Assembly (NCBI GenBank): GCA_036023115.1
Contig: JAYKKT010000076.1
Span: 620,001 to 684,000 of the forward strand
Length of the DNA stretch: 64,000 nt
Direction: 5' to 3'
Origin: Brasenia schreberi
Lineage: Eukaryota; Streptophyta; Magnoliopsida; Nymphaeales; Cabombaceae
Shown: piece by piece, positions 32,064 through 44,355 of the stretch
Numbering within the stretch: the first letter of the stretch is position 1
Layout: each line of letters starts with the position of its first letter
Notes under the pieces: model-generated
The model's database searches: none
What the model saw: the letters and a program-made list of their open reading frames with translations, nothing else
What the model was told of the DNA's origin: nothing
Program-made: the position numbers and the translations under genes

Positions 32064-34160
32064 AGAGCGGAAAGGCTCAATGTGAGTGAGTGCTTTGAGT
32101 GTATAAAATGAAAGACAACTCACACGACTTGAACCTTAAAACCCAGCTGAAAGTATATAAATAGAGCTATATCCTATGGGCTGTTGAGGCCCGTTTTGTG
32201 TGTGAAGGTGTGTAGATAAGAGGGGAAAGGCTCGAGGGTACGTGTGTGATTCGTGTTTCAAGCCATAATATTACATCTCGGGGGGAGACTACTCTCCATT
32301 ATTACAACCCCGTATCGAATTTAATTGAACTTGAAACAATGTAAAGAACCAGATTCGAGCACTTACACTTAGTCTGCTTGGGCTTTCTTTATCAATGGGA
32401 TCCGACCTTGGATATAACCGTTGGATGGACCTCTCGCTGCGAACCAATCCGATGCGTGGAGTTTTGGTCCTAGTTCACGATCTAGGCTATGTCGACACAC
32501 GAAGGTTCTATGGTTTTGGGTGGTATTCGAACAAAATTAAGGCAAAGGTGTAGGGGATCTAAGGCCAACTCTAAGGTGAAAGGCTTAGGTAGGGTTTTAG
32601 TCCAAATCCTAAGGTGATACTCGACCAGCTAGGGTCTGAGTTGGGTGATGATCCATGGGTAGTTCTAGGCAAAACACTAAAGGGATGCCCTAAGGGAGTG
32701 CTCGACCAAATGGTGGCCGAGCTAGGTAGGTTTTAATGGATGGTTTAGGTAGGATTTGTGATGAAAGGACTAAAGGGAAATGGCTCGGCCAAGGGTGGTC
32801 GAGCTGATCAACTTGGGTTTAGGTTAGGTTGGTCTTTGGGGGACCTAATAGGACAGACCTAGGGTGAGCTCGGCCAGCTATTGGCCGGGCTTGGTATGGG
32901 CTTGGGTGGAGACGATCTTGGGTAGAACTAGGCTCGATCTTATCAAGATTCGGCCAGCTCTTAGTTGGTTGAAAGTTGCTGGACTTTATCAATGGTATTG
33001 GGTGGTTTAGAGAGTTAGGATTTAGGTACTAAATGAGGCTGATCTAGGGTGGGCTCGGCCAGCCAATGGCTGAGCTTGGACTGGTATTAAGTGGGGACGG
33101 ATTTGGGTGAAACTAGGGTAGCTTTTAGTGAAGTTCGGCCAGCTTCTTGGCTGGACTTTGCTGGATTTTTAAGAGGTGGTATGGGGTGGTTTAGAAAGGC
33201 TAGAAGAGAGTGGTTTAGGTGGGTTCTAGGGACTCACCTTGGCCACGGTTTTGAGTGGTTTCCACGCACCAAGTCTTCACAAAGAATGGGCCATCCAAGG
33301 CTGCCGGATCCACTTGAGCAGCACCTTTCATTTTGCATGAAATGGAGAAGCCATCTTGCCCACAACATGAGCCCACGTTTTACAAAAAGCAAAGGGGGAA
33401 GGCCAGCCCCCTTTGTTGACCTTTCCCCTCTCTCTCTCTCTCTCTCCTTCCCAAGTGAAAACGTGAAAAAAATTTGCAACCCCCGTGAATCAGCCCCTCA
33501 TGTCCTTTTATAGATTTCTTATGTGGATATGGATCCTGGATTGATTCTGAAATCCGGATCCAATCCAAGTCTTGTTTGGATCTGGATCTTGGGTTTGGAT
33601 CTGGATATTTGGATCCAGGTTCGATCCAAAATTTTCTCTTCCTCAGTCCTTCCTGGCGTTTCGAGCCGGGTGCTTCGTGCGGGTCCTGAGTTCATCAAGA
33701 TTCCATCTTATGCTGGGTTTTTCCCAATTTCATCGTCCGAGCTTCTTTTCGTCTTTTTGGACTCTATTTTAACTGTTTCTTTTGTTTTTGACTTGGATTG
33801 CTCGTGATTTCAGATATGCTTTCGGCTTGGCCTTAGATGCTTCAGTCTTGAAGTACACTCATGGCCTGGGCTCCTTTTTCATCCTTGAAATTCACTTTTC
33901 ATCGGGTTGGGCTTGACCTTTGAGCTTTTTGAATCTTTTGCAACTGTTTTGGGCCAGGCTTCATCTGTTCGTCTGGTCTTTCGTAAAAATAGGACTTTCG
34001 TCCACTTTCAAGACTTTTCATGTTTCGAACAGGGTTGGAAAATAGAGTTTTGAAGTGTTTGAGTTCCTGAGTTTTCGAAATCTCCAAACTTGGCTTTTTG
34101 GGCTGATTTTCGAACCAGGCATTTGGTTTTGGAAAATATTTGGATTTTGGGGTGTTTACA
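31348..34160 (-). repeat. Tat-4 3' LTR (2,813 bp)
   Basis: On the plus strand it runs TGTAGACACG to GGTGTTTACA. It contains the U5 hairpin (31434-31453), stem-loop units (about 31930, 32066, 32215), an AT microsatellite (32032-32061), the conserved GGGGGGAGACTACTCTCC block (32280), a donor-like site (32366), a CT microsatellite (33425-33448) and the GGATC block (33520-33625). Confidence 0.85.
32032..32061. repeat. (AT)n microsatellite
   Basis: About 15 uninterrupted TA repeats inside the Tat-4 LTR. Confidence 0.9.
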
Positions 34161-35334
34161 GATGCCCCTCTTTGGCATTATCCAAATTGATTTGGATAAT
34201 GGCAAAGAAGATAACACCCCTATTTATTTTCTCCCAGATTTGATCTTAAGAATATGGGATCGTCCCAATATTTGAGAAAAACATTTCCTTTTAAGCCTGA
34301 TAGGAGGAGATTTTTCGCCAAAAGGGGACTTTCTATGGATCTAGCCCTAAATGAAGATCATGTATGAGGTGCTCATGCGTGGATATGCAAAGTGTATGAC
34401 CTGGCTGAAGTGCCAGAAAGGGGCGACCTCCTAGAGACCAGATTTATGGTCGAACTTTTGAGACTTTATGAAAACCTACTGCTCCAAGTGAGCGGGCCTT
34501 ACGTATGCTCGATGTTCGAGTTTTTTTGAAATTCGTTTTAAGAGGGAAAACTTTTCTAAACCATCGATCCTAAGGACCTTTAGCTCCTTGTGTTTGCCTT
34601 TACTTGAGTCTCGACACTCGCTAATCTAGCAGAGGTTTTATGAGAAAACAAGCGATATTTCAAAATTTTTACGCCTTACTCAAAACGTCGTATTCTCAAA
34701 CAAGATGAAATTCAAGTAAGTAAATCCTATTTTTACTTTAGGATTCCCTAAAATGAACCATGTTTCGCTCGGGATAAGTCATAGGGATGGGAAAGAAGTA
34801 CCACGGTCCCTTCTGAAGTGTTCCGTGGTTTGAGGCAAAGAAGGCAGAAAACTGCTCTTTTTGAGCTTTTTGGCTTTTTTCCTTTCTTTTTTCCATAGAG
34901 GGTCTCCCTTTGGGAGTATTTTTTCTTTAATCCCTCTTTTCCATAGAAGACTCGAATTTTCTTTTTGATTTATTTTTCTTTCTTTGGGAAAGAGATTTTT
35001 GGCAGGGATTTCCCTTTGTTTTGGCCAAGTTTTCCTTTTGGAAGGAGAAGAGAAAAGGGGAGGACTTATCCCAAGGTCATACTCGATCCATTCCAAATCA
35101 GCCTATTTAGAAATAGCACGTACAACTTGCAAGTATCTTGCTATATTGAATTCGGCCTTTCTTTGTAAGAAGAAGGATTTTGAAATGTAGCCACGTATTT
35201 GGAAAGCTGTGCTTTTTCACAAAATGTTGATTATTTCATTCAGGGTCACACCACTTACCTTTGATCCTTGGTTTCAAAGTTTCAAAGTAGTTTTCCCTAA
35301 AATATTTTCACAAAAGGGGAATTTAACTCAGACC
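34161..35334 (-). other. Tat-4 polypurine tract and 3' non-coding region
   Basis: GATGCCCCTCTTTGG directly after the LTR is, on the sense strand, a purine-rich tract ending at the LTR start. The following 1.2 kb is non-coding but clearly conserved with 39522-40700 and 49857-51025, including GAGACCAGAT, AGAGGGTCTCCCTTTGGGAG and GGGGAGGACTTATCCCAAG. Confidence 0.7.
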
Positions 35335-36270
35335 CTATACATGATACTTTTTCAAATACTGAATATTGATAGGATCTGCTAAATTCCTACCCTCGACATC
35401 GGTTAACCAATAAGAATTGTTTGTGGTGGTTCCACGCACGACGTAAGGGCCATCCCACTTGGGCCACCACTTTCTAAGTGGATGTGGGCCACGATGGTGG
35501 ATGATTTTCAAAACGAGCTCTCCCACTTCAAAGTGGCGAGGTTTCATATGTTTCTCATAATGTCGGGCGATCCTTTGCTGGTATGCGTGAGCATGGTCCA
35601 TAGCAAGGAGTCGCCTCTCATCTAATAGATCTAGTTCGACCATCCTAGCATGCTGAAGCGTCTCTAGGGGGAGGTCGAGTGCAATGGATGTATGAAATGA
35701 ATGCAGACGTGTATGGATGGGGAGAACGACGTTTGTGCCGTAAACCAACTCATAAGGCGTGGCATTTGTGGGAGTGCGAATGGAAGTCCTATAAGCCCAT
35801 AAGGCTTCATCCAACTTCTCGTGCCATGTTCTACCCTTCTCTAAGGTTTTCTCAACAATGCTGATGAGAGTCTTGTTGGTGGCTTCGGCTTGGCCGTTGC
35901 CTTGAGGGTAGTAAGGCGATGAGAAGTGATGATTTATGCCATACTTGTTGCACAGCTTGACCATCCGCTCGTTTTTAAATGGGGTGCCATTATCGGACAC
36001 AAGATCTCTTGGAACTCCAAATCGAGCCAAGATGTTTTTCCTAATAAAAGCCACCACATGTTGCCCCTAGACATTTGTCAGGGAGGCGGCTTCGACCCAC
36101 TTGGAAAAATACTCAGTGGCTGCTAGAATGAACCTGTGTCCGTTTGAGGCTTTTGGAAAAATTGGTCCTACGATATCAAACGCCCACATGGTGAATGGCC
36201 AGGGGCTGACCACGGAATGCAGTGATGATGAGGGGATATGAATGGAGTGACCATGCACTTGACACGGGTG
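35335..36270 (-). pseudogene. Tat-4 integrase, C-terminal part
   Basis: Reading down from 36258 gives STHFOR-free integrase sequence: PWPFTMWAFDIVGPIFPKAS with catalytic Asp, a stop at 36066-36068, then VSDNGTPFKNERMV (second Asp) and SSPYYPQGNGQAEATNKT (Glu). It then continues WHEKLDEALWAYRTSIRTPT and the C-terminal chromatin-proximal end NIQYLKKYHV. The zinc-binding part and everything upstream are missing because the Tat-5 LTR begins at 36271. Confidence 0.82.
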
Positions 36271-36893
36271 TGTAGACGCCCACGCCTCTTCGCCCTTTTC
36301 TGGGCTTGGAGGGGATCCTCTCGTGCGTCTAAGGCCTATTTATGCAAACAGGGCGTGCCAGCTAGCTTACCTAAGCTAGCGAAGATATATTTTAAACTGA
36401 CTTCTAATCGTGGCGACTGTGAGCAAGTGAGCTCTTGTCGTCGCAGACCTTCTTGCACCGATGCGCAAGGGTCAGTGTGTACGCTTTGCAAAAATCGAGT
36501 TTTTAGGATAGAAAGCCTACGAAGCGGTTCGAGGTGTCTAATTCGGGTCTTTTAGATGCGATTGCATATTTTAGATCACGTGGATTTGCACGTGCCTAAG
36601 TCTTTCTTTTTATCCCTTTTCGGGCCACCTAGTTTGTGTGTTATGAACACTCCACTACATGGGCGAATTTGAGCGGGGCTTGCTTTGATGCAATATGCGT
36701 CCTACCTCGTGGTATGGCGTAGATGCAATGCAAACTCATGCTACTCCAAAGGGAAAACCCGAAATGTAAAGACAATGCCGAAGGGAAATAACCGAAGGGA
36801 AATAACCGAAGGGAAATGACTTGAAATGTAAATGCCGAAGGGAGATATCTATATAGAGTATGTATATGGGCCCTTACTCGGGTCTTGCAAATA

Positions 36894-37400
36894 AGAGCGA
36901 AGGCTCTATGTGGGTGCGTGCTTGAATTGAAAGACTTACACACATGACATGGAATTAAACCCAAATATAACTTGCAGTATGGCCTTGATTAAGGTCTTGG
37001 GAATAAGAGCGAAAGCTCAATGTGTGTGAGTGCTTGAATTGAAGTACTACGCCCACGACATGAAATTAAACCCAAATAGTATAACACGGCCCTTACTTGG
37101 GTCTTTCAAATAAGAGCGAAAGCTCAATGTGTGTGAGTGCTTGAATTGAAAGACTTACACACACGACATGAAATGAAACCCAAATAGTATAGGTCGGCCC
37201 TTACTTGGGTCTTTCAAATAAGAGCGAAAGTTCAATGTGTGTGAGTGCTTGAATTGAAAGACTTACACACACGACATGAAATGAAACCCAAATAGTATAG
37301 GTCGGCCCTTACTTGGGTCTTTCAAATAAGAGCGAAAGCTCAATGTGTGTGAGTGCTTGAATTGAAAGGCAACACACCCAACGTAAGCAAAACCCTACGA
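36894..37400 (-). repeat. Stem-loop repeat array in Tat-5 LTR, five units
   Basis: Units of 107-113 bp have their GAGC-loop-GCTC cores at 36894, 37007, 37114, 37222 and 37330. Each also has TGTGTGAG ... CTTACACACAC, which could form a longer outer stem. Confidence 0.85.
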
Positions 37401-37935
37401 AAATTAAAGTATATGTATACACTTATGTATTAGGGGCTGATTAGGCCCGTGTGTGTTCAAAATCGTGCACAACTAAGAGAGTGCACGTGTGTGGGTGTGC
37501 CAAGCCACGTTATTACAAGCGGGGGGAGACTATGCTCCGTTATTAAAACCCCGTATCGAATTGAATCTCAAGCAAGTATACAACTAAAGACTGAGTTAGG
37601 CACTTACTAATAGCTGGTCCGAAGATGCCTTGCTTGAGCGTGGGCTTGGCCTTCGCCTTGGGCTGCGAAAGGGAGCTCCGCGAGGTTGAACGGCAAGAGG
37701 TGTTGGCCGAGTGTCCTTGGCGCGCGAAAGAGGCGCCTTGAAGGTGGCCGACGGCTAGCAAAGGGCTGTCTTTGGTGTATTGGGTAAAAGGGCCTAAGTA
37801 GGGTCACTAAGGGAGTATGGCACTAAGGGAAGGAGCTAGCTAGGATATGGTGATGGTTGGCGGATGGCTGGCCGAAGAAAGGGGATGACAGTCGTTTGGA
37901 GTGGCCGAATGGGGGAGTTTGGTGGTGGCAGGTAG

Positions 37936-38277
37936 TTAGGGTGCTGTGGGTTCGGCTAAGTGGGGCTGGTGGCAGCAGGTGGACAGGCTAGTGTTAGGAT
38001 GATAGGGGAGTGGATTAGGTGGCTGAGAGTGGAGAGGGAGTGAAGAGGTGGCAAGGTAGGATGTAGGGGACTTACCGGGTGAAGAGAGGGTGGCACTCGG
38101 CTGGAAGGGAGTTGTGCAGGCGGTGGTGCTCGATTGGAAGGTAGTGGTGTAGGTGGTGGTGCAGGTGGTGGTGGGATGTGGAGTAGGTGGAGCAGGTGGA
38201 GCAGGCGACTTAGCTTGGGGAAGTGGAGGAGCCGGCTGGGATGGGTGAGGCGGCTTGGTGATGAAACCCGCCCCCAA
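37936..38277 (-). other. Pro/Thr-rich open frame in Tat-5 LTR
   Basis: 113 codons beginning MGAG just downstream of the LTR TATA-like box, rich in Pro, Thr and Ser. Frames beginning MGAG at the same position in the Tat-6 LTRs are 162 codons long, but the sequences diverge. It could be a short upstream ORF or leader exon, or chance in GC-rich low-complexity DNA. Confidence 0.3.
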
Positions 38278-39521
38278 GGGGGGGGGTTTATATAGGGCTG
38301 GGTAGGTCGGTTAGGGCTGGGTTTGGGGTAGTGGTTAGGTGGTTTTAGGAAGGGTGGTATGATGATAAGGTGGGCTGGAAAGGGGTAGGGCTAGATATTT
38401 TAGATACAAGTGGTTTGGGTAGGTTGTGGGCTAGGAGTGGTTTAAAGGTTTAGGGTTTAGTTAGGTGGGTTAGTTCTAGGGTGAGGTTTAGTGAACTAGG
38501 TTAGGTGATTAGGCTAGGTTTAGGGTAATTAACCTAGGTTTAGGGAAGGATTAGGGAAGTGGGTTAGGTGATTAGGTTGGGATTAGGCCGAGATTAGGGA
38601 AGTGGGTTAGGTGGTTAGGCTCAGATTAGGGGCGGATTAGGGTGGAAGGCTAGGATTAGGTGTTTTGGGTTAGGTTTAGGTGAAGGAGCTCCCTTTGCAT
38701 GGCCCATAGACCTTAACCACATCATGTTGGTGCAGCCCTAGGTTAGGTTTTGGCTAATTACAAGCTTAAACCCACTTAATTAGGCTAACCCACATGATTA
38801 ACCCCAAACTTGACACACAAGTCAAGCTTAATTACAACACACACTTGATCTTATCCATCCCCACTCTCTCTCATGCCCATAATCCCACGTGAAATTCAAG
38901 TGGGCCCCACCTCCATTTATGAGAAGGTGATATGGGCCATGGATATGGATATTGGATTGGATCTCTGGATCCAAATCCAAATCCAAGTCTATACATGGGT
39001 TTGGATTGGGATCTGGATATATATGGTCCAGATCCGATCCAAACTAAACTCTGACTCCTTCGAGCTGTGTTCGAAACGAACGGTTTATGTGGGGCCTGAC
39101 AGCATCAGTGCTCCGTCTGCGTTGGGTCTTCGCCAACATGATCGTCCGCCTCTGTTTTTGCCTTCCGGAGATGACTTCAAATGATATTTTGATGATAACA
39201 GGGTCTTGGACGTTCGAGATCCTGGGGGTGTGGATTTGATACGAGAGTTGCTTTGCCGGGCTCGATATGTGCTCCGATTCCGGGCTCTTCTTATCTTTCC
39301 TGGTCCTGTCTGGATTAGGCTAAGCTGCTTCGGGGTTCCAAAACATGTTTTTAAAAAGGTTTTAAAAGCCATATTGTATGTTTTCGAAATACAGAGTTCA
39401 AAACATATGTATAGGGTTGTTTGGAAGGCTCCTGGGTTTCCAGAGTCAAAATGGCCCTTTGGGGCTGCTTTTACAAAACCAGATGGATTTGAGAAATTCG
39501 TGGGATTTCGGGGTGTTTACA

Positions 39522-40700
39522 GATGCCCCTCTTTGGCCTTGTCCAAATCGATTTGGATAAGGGCAAAGATGACAAACACCCCTTTCAATGTCTCCCTAGA
39601 TCTATCCACGAAGAATATGGGATCGCCCCAGTCTTTTAACAAAATCTCAATTTAAAACTCTGGTAGGAGGAGATATCACGCCAAAGGGTTTTACATGGAA
39701 TCTGGTCCTAAATGGGATCATGTTTATGCAAATGTTAATGCGTGGAATGCAGATGCATGACATGGGTGTGGTGCCAAGAGTGGCGACCTCCCAGAGACCA
39801 GATGTGGTCAAACTCTAGAGACTTACAAGGCCTGTTGCTCCAAGTGAGCAGATCCTATGTTGTTCGATGTTCGATTTTCAAAACTTATTTACAAAACTAT
39901 TTACAAAAGGGACAACTGTCTTGAGTCTCGATCCTAAGGATCTCGAGCTCTCCGTGCTTGTCCTTGTTTGAGTCTTAACACTCGCTTATCTAGCGGAGGT
40001 TTTATAAGAAAACCAGCTATATTTCAAATTCCTATGCCTTACTCGAAACGTCGAATTCTCAAACAAGATGAAATTCAAGTAAGTAAATCCTATTTTTACT
40101 TTAGGATTCCTCAAAATGAACCATGCTTTAGCTTGGGATAAGCCAGGGATGGGAAAGAGATACCACGGTCCCTTCTGAAGCGTCCCGTGGTTTGAGACAC
40201 AGAAGGCGGAAAACTGCTCTTTTTGAGCTTTTTGGCCTCTTTTTCCTTTTTTTTTTTTTTTCATAGAGGGTCTCCCTTTGGGAGTATTTTTTCTTTAATC
40301 CCTCCTTTTCACAAGAGAATCGATTTTCTTTTGAATTCTGGTTTCTTTCTTTTGGGAAAGATACTTTGAATGGGAAATTCCCTTTTGTTTGGGCCTTTAT
40401 TTTCCTTTTGGAAATAGAAGAGAAGAGGGGAGGACTTATCCCAAGCCTACACTCGATCCATTCCAGATCAGCCTATTTAGAAATAGCACGTACTACTTGC
40501 AAGTATCTTGCTATATTGAACTAGGCCTTTCTTTGTAAGAAGAAGGATTTTGAAATGTAACCATGATTTTTGAAGACTCCACTCTTTCACAAGTGCGAAT
40601 TCTCTCACTCAGGATCACACGAGTTTGCCTTTGCACCTTATTCACCTGTCTCAGGGCAGCTATCCCTAAAATTTTCGAAAATTGGAATTTAATCCAAATC
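39522..40700 (-). other. Tat-5 polypurine tract and 3' non-coding region
   Basis: The sense-strand polypurine tract abuts the LTR. The rest is homologous to 34161-35334 and 49857-51025 and has no long open frame. A run of 15 or so T's lies at about 40246-40261. Confidence 0.7.
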
Positions 40701-41830
40701 CTACACATGATACTTCTTTAAGTATTGAATATTGATAGGATCTGCTAAATTCCTACCTTCTACATCGATCAACCAATACGAATTGTTCGTAGTGGTTGCT
40801 CGCACGACATAGGGTCCATCCCAATTGGGGCGCCACTTTCCTAGGGGGTGTGGGCCACGATGATGGATGGTTTTTAAGACCAGATCCCCCACTTCAAAGT
40901 GGCGAGGTCTCATGTGTTTGCTATAATGTCAGGCTATTCTTTGCCGGTATGCACGAGCATGATCCATGGCAAGGAGTCGCCTCTCATCTAGCAAATCTAG
41001 TTCGGCCATCCTAGCATGCTGAAGCATCTCTAGGGGGAGGTCGAGTGCTATGGATGTATGGAATGAATGCAGTTGAGTATGAATGGGAAGAATGGCGTTT
41101 GTGCCATAGACCAATTCGAATGGTGTGACATTCGTGGGAGTCCGGATGGAAGTCCTATAAGCCCATAAGGCTTCATCCAGCTTCTCGTGCCACGTCCTAC
41201 CCTTCTCTAAGGTTTTCTCAATTATGCTAATGAGAGTCTTGTTTGTGGCTTCGGCTTGGTCGTTGCCTTGAGGGTAGTAAGGCGAGGAGAAGTGGTGAGT
41301 TATGCCATACGTGTTGCACAACTTAACCATCCGCTCATTCTTGAATGGGGTGCCATTATCAGACACAAGGTCTCGTGGAACCCCAAATCGAGCCAAGATA
41401 TTCCTCCGGATGAAAGCCACCACATGTTGCCCCATTACGTTGGTTAGGGAAATGGCTTCCACCCACTTGGAGAAATACTCCATGGCTGCTAAAATAAATC
41501 AATGCCCATTCGAGGCCTTTGGAAATATTGGGCCTATGATGTCAAACGCCCACATGGTAAATGGCCAGGGGCTGACCATGGAATGCAATGCAGATGATGG
41601 GATATGAATGGCGTGCCCATGCACTTGACATGGATGACACTTCCTAACATGGTCGTGGCAATCCCTTTTTAGGGTGGACCAAAAATAGCCCCCTCTAAGT
41701 ATTTTCATTGCCATCATGTTGGCATTAACATGACCTCCACATTCTCCATCGTGGAACTCGTGCATCACTATCCTAGCCTCCTCTAGGTCGATACACCTAA
41801 GCAGAATGCCGGTAAAACTTTTTTTTGTAT
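40701..41830 (-). pseudogene. Tat-5 integrase, broken
   Basis: The integrase is in three pieces: ILLRCIDLEEARIVMHEF to FPKASNGH (41918 down to 41499), a frame starting EYFSKWVEAISLTN (41483 to 40929), and MRPRHFEVGDLVLK to YLKKYHV (40913 to 40701). A TGA replaces the Arg codon after SNGH, and a CGA-to-TGA change ends the second piece, compared with Tat-6. A longer T run near 41820 shifts the frame between RNase H and integrase. It is inactive. Confidence 0.82.
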
Positions 41831-44355
41831 AAAACCCCACCCAGAATGGTGTATCGGGTTGAAATTTTACGGATGAATGCCTTATCTTTGGATGTGGCAT
41901 CCTCGGTGAATCCCCCATTTTCTAAAAACTGTTTGATGTCATAAAACCAGGGTTTTTCAATAGACTCTGGTTTATTTTGGCAAATATCTAAGTCGTGTGT
42001 GGATGGGTGGGGCGCATGCCATATTTCCAAGGATCTGGTCCCTGAAATGGGATCGACCTTCAGGGCTGAACCCAAGGAGGAGAGGGCATCGGCGATGCCA
42101 TTGTCCTCCCATCCTATGTGTGTGAGTCTACACGATTGGAAGGACTGGACCAATCGAGTGGCCAACTCGTGATATGGAAGTAGTTTCTCATTACGTACTT
42201 GCGAAATTTTTAAAACCTGGTTTATGACAAGGAGCGAATCTGCAAAGACCTCGATGCACGATGCCCCTAGAGTTTTCGAAATCCTTAAGCCTTGTATGAG
42301 CGCTTCATACTCAGCTACGTTGTTGGAACATTCAAAATCTAAGCGGACTGCTATGGGAATCTCGCCCTTTTCAGGGGAGATTAGGATAACCCCAGCACCA
42401 GCCCCTCGTTGGTTTCGTGCTCCACCGAAGTGCATCTTCCACACTTGGTTTTCGAAAGAATTTGCCAAAATGTGGTTTTGAAAATAGTTTTGCAATATGC
42501 CTTCATCAGGCATTTCAACAAGAGTGGGATATGCGTCCTCTAAGGGGAACTCAGCCACGTAATTTGCTAGGGCTTGCCCCTTAATGGAGATCTGGTGATG
42601 GTATTTCAGATCATACTCCATTAGAAGGAGTTGCCATTTGCCCAATCTACCCGTGAGAATGGGTTTTTCGAACAAGTGCTTGATTGGATCAAGCTTGGAC
42701 ACTATCCAGATCTCATGATCTAGGAAATAGTGTCTGAATTTCTGGCAGGCCCAGACTAGGGCCAAGCACGTCTTCTCCATGGCTTGATAATTTCGTTGAT
42801 AAGCCAAGAGAGTTTTCGAAATATAGTAGATGGCATACTCCTTATGGGTGTCATCCTCGTATTGAGCCAACAGGGCTCCTAAAGCATTCGCATGCACGGA
42901 GATATATAGTAAAAGCGGTTTTCCTTGCTTTGGAGGGTTCAAAACGGGGGGATTAACCAAGTATGCCTTCAGTCTCTCGAAGGACTTCTGGCATTCATCA
43001 TCCCATAAGAATTTCGTGCCCTTCCTCAACAGTTTGTTGAAGGGTTCGCATCTAGTGGCCAGATTCAATATGAATCGGCGAACGGCTTGTAAACGACCCT
43101 GGAGGCTACAGATTTGGGTGAGATTGGAGGGTGGAGACATGTCTATGATGGCTCGACACTTAGAGGGGTCGACTTCTATTCCCCTTTGGCTCACCATAAA
43201 GCCTAGAAGCTTCCCTGATTCTACCCCGAACACACATTTTTGAGGGTTTAGCTTTACTTTGTAAAGCCTAAGCCTTTCGAAAATCTTTTGTAAACATTCG
43301 ATATGGGTGCATCGGGTTTTGGATTTTGCCAAGAGATCATCTACATACACTTCTACAAGCTCATGAATTTGGTCATGGAAGATCATGGTCATGGCTCGTT
43401 GGTATGTTGCGCCGGCATTTTTCAAACCAAAGGGCATGACTGTATAGCAGTACGTGCCCCATGGGGTTGTGAAGGCGGTCTTACCCTGATCTCGTGGACT
43501 TAGTTTGATTTGATTATAGCCTGAATAGCCATCCATAAATGAAAACATTTCATGATTTGCAGTACTATTGACTATCAAATCTATGTTTGGTAAAGGATAA
43601 TTATCCTTTGGAGTGGCTTTATTCAGGTTTCTGAAATCGATGCATATTCGAATTTTCCCATTGGTTTTTTGAACCACAACGATATTTGACAACCAATCAG
43701 AATACGCAATGGGTTTTATAAATCCGGCTTTTAGCAGATCTTCTAAACCCTCTTTGACTTGCGTGTGTACATTCAGGTGTATTTTCCTAAGCTTTTGCTT
43801 TATGGGTTTTACACTTGCATCTAAGGAAAGACGATGCTCGACAATGTTGGGATCTATGCCCGGCATATCTTCATACGTCCATGCAAACACATCTAAATAG
43901 GTTCGTAGAAATGCAATGAATGCTAACTTTTCAGTTTCATGCAAGCATGCGCCTATTTTGATGGTTTTGGGATTGGAATCATCCCCTAGGTTCACCTCTA
44001 TGAAATCTCCTCCTACTGATTGGGAAGGTTTTTCAAAATCGAGAATCTTATGAAATTCGGGGAGCTCAGAAGTGGGATCTTCCTCAAGGGGATCCATTTC
44101 TGGGCTTTGATCATTCTCGTGGGCTATAGACCCGAGGGAATTTGATACGTGGTTTTCAAAATGACCTGGTTTTGTACTTGGATTTTCAAGTGATTTCGAA
44201 ACTTTTGGTCTGGCTATGCAGACGACGTTTCTTTCGAAATCCTTTTCTTTTGTCAAAGTCCTACCAGGAGCAGCTATGTACAAAATCTTTTTGGTATTTT
44301 CCAAATTTTCGATTTTTTGGGTTTTTGTAAAACAAGAACTTTGGGAACTATACAA
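41797..44355 (-). CDS. Tat-5 reverse transcriptase-dual RNase H polyprotein (open frame, element defective)
   Basis: One uninterrupted frame of 852 codons. In order it has DVFAWTYEDMPGIDP (linker typical of Tat elements), the RT with ICIDFRNLNKATPKDNYPLP, MDGYSGYNQI and YVDDLLAKS, the first RNase H (LLLYISVHANALGALLAQ), and a second RNase H (KMHFGGARNQRGAGAGVILI, NVAEYEALIQGL) with GWEDNGIADALSSL. The second, archaeal-type RNase H is the hallmark of the Tat lineage. Its first motif reads HFGG where Tat-6 has HFDG, so a catalytic Asp is lost. The first ATG is at or near 44355; the frame overlaps a short upstream ORF. Confidence 0.85.
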   Translation of the reverse strand: MYSSQSSCFTKTQKIENLENTKKILYIAAPGRTLTKEKDFERNVVCIARPKVSKSLENPSTKPGHFENHVSNSLGSIAHENDQSPEMDPLEEDPTSELPEFHKILDFEKPSQSVGGDFIEVNLGDDSNPKTIKIGACLHETEKLAFIAFLRTYLDVFAWTYEDMPGIDPNIVEHRLSLDASVKPIKQKLRKIHLNVHTQVKEGLEDLLKAGFIKPIAYSDWLSNIVVVQKTNGKIRICIDFRNLNKATPKDNYPLPNIDLIVNSTANHEMFSFMDGYSGYNQIKLSPRDQGKTAFTTPWGTYCYTVMPFGLKNAGATYQRAMTMIFHDQIHELVEVYVDDLLAKSKTRCTHIECLQKIFERLRLYKVKLNPQKCVFGVESGKLLGFMVSQRGIEVDPSKCRAIIDMSPPSNLTQICSLQGRLQAVRRFILNLATRCEPFNKLLRKGTKFLWDDECQKSFERLKAYLVNPPVLNPPKQGKPLLLYISVHANALGALLAQYEDDTHKEYAIYYISKTLLAYQRNYQAMEKTCLALVWACQKFRHYFLDHEIWIVSKLDPIKHLFEKPILTGRLGKWQLLLMEYDLKYHHQISIKGQALANYVAEFPLEDAYPTLVEMPDEGILQNYFQNHILANSFENQVWKMHFGGARNQRGAGAGVILISPEKGEIPIAVRLDFECSNNVAEYEALIQGLRISKTLGASCIEVFADSLLVINQVLKISQVRNEKLLPYHELATRLVQSFQSCRLTHIGWEDNGIADALSSLGSALKVDPISGTRSLEIWHAPHPSTHDLDICQNKPESIEKPWFYDIKQFLENGGFTEDATSKDKAFIRKISTRYTILGGVLYKKKFYRHSA

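Larger units (their letters stand above)
31348..36270 (-). mobile_element. Tat-4: gypsy element on the minus strand, 3' LTR plus 3' part of pol
   Basis: It comprises an LTR (31348-34160), a polypurine tract, a 3' non-coding stretch and the integrase end. It is cut at 36270 by the terminus of the Tat-5 LTR. Its left end lies exactly at the LTR terminus within Tat-3 gag, so ACCGT (31343-31347) is the expected TSD copy; the partner is not in the window. Confidence 0.8.
36271..39521 (-). repeat. Tat-5 3' LTR (3,251 bp)
   Basis: Plus-strand TGTAGACGCC to GGGTGTTTACA. In plus-strand order it holds the U5 hairpin (36361-36380), the 14-bp GAAGGGAAATAACC repeats (36777-36833), a five-unit stem-loop array (36894-37400), donor-like sites (37607, 38075), a P/T-rich frame (38277-37936), a TATATAA box (38287-38296), TTTAGGG-like repeats (38450-38690) and the GGATC block (38935-39050). 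Confidence 0.87.

Noticed and set aside
41490..41505. Tat-5 integrase stops taken as evidence of general CpG deamination decay
   Set aside because: Only the stop near 40927 is a clean CGA-to-TGA change; the one near 41499 needs two substitutions, so the sample is too small.
44274..44355. Canonical -1 frameshift heptamer between the short ORF and Tat-5 pol
   Set aside because: No X-XXY-YYZ heptamer in the right frame was found in Tat-5; only Tat-6 has a plain A-run that would fit.
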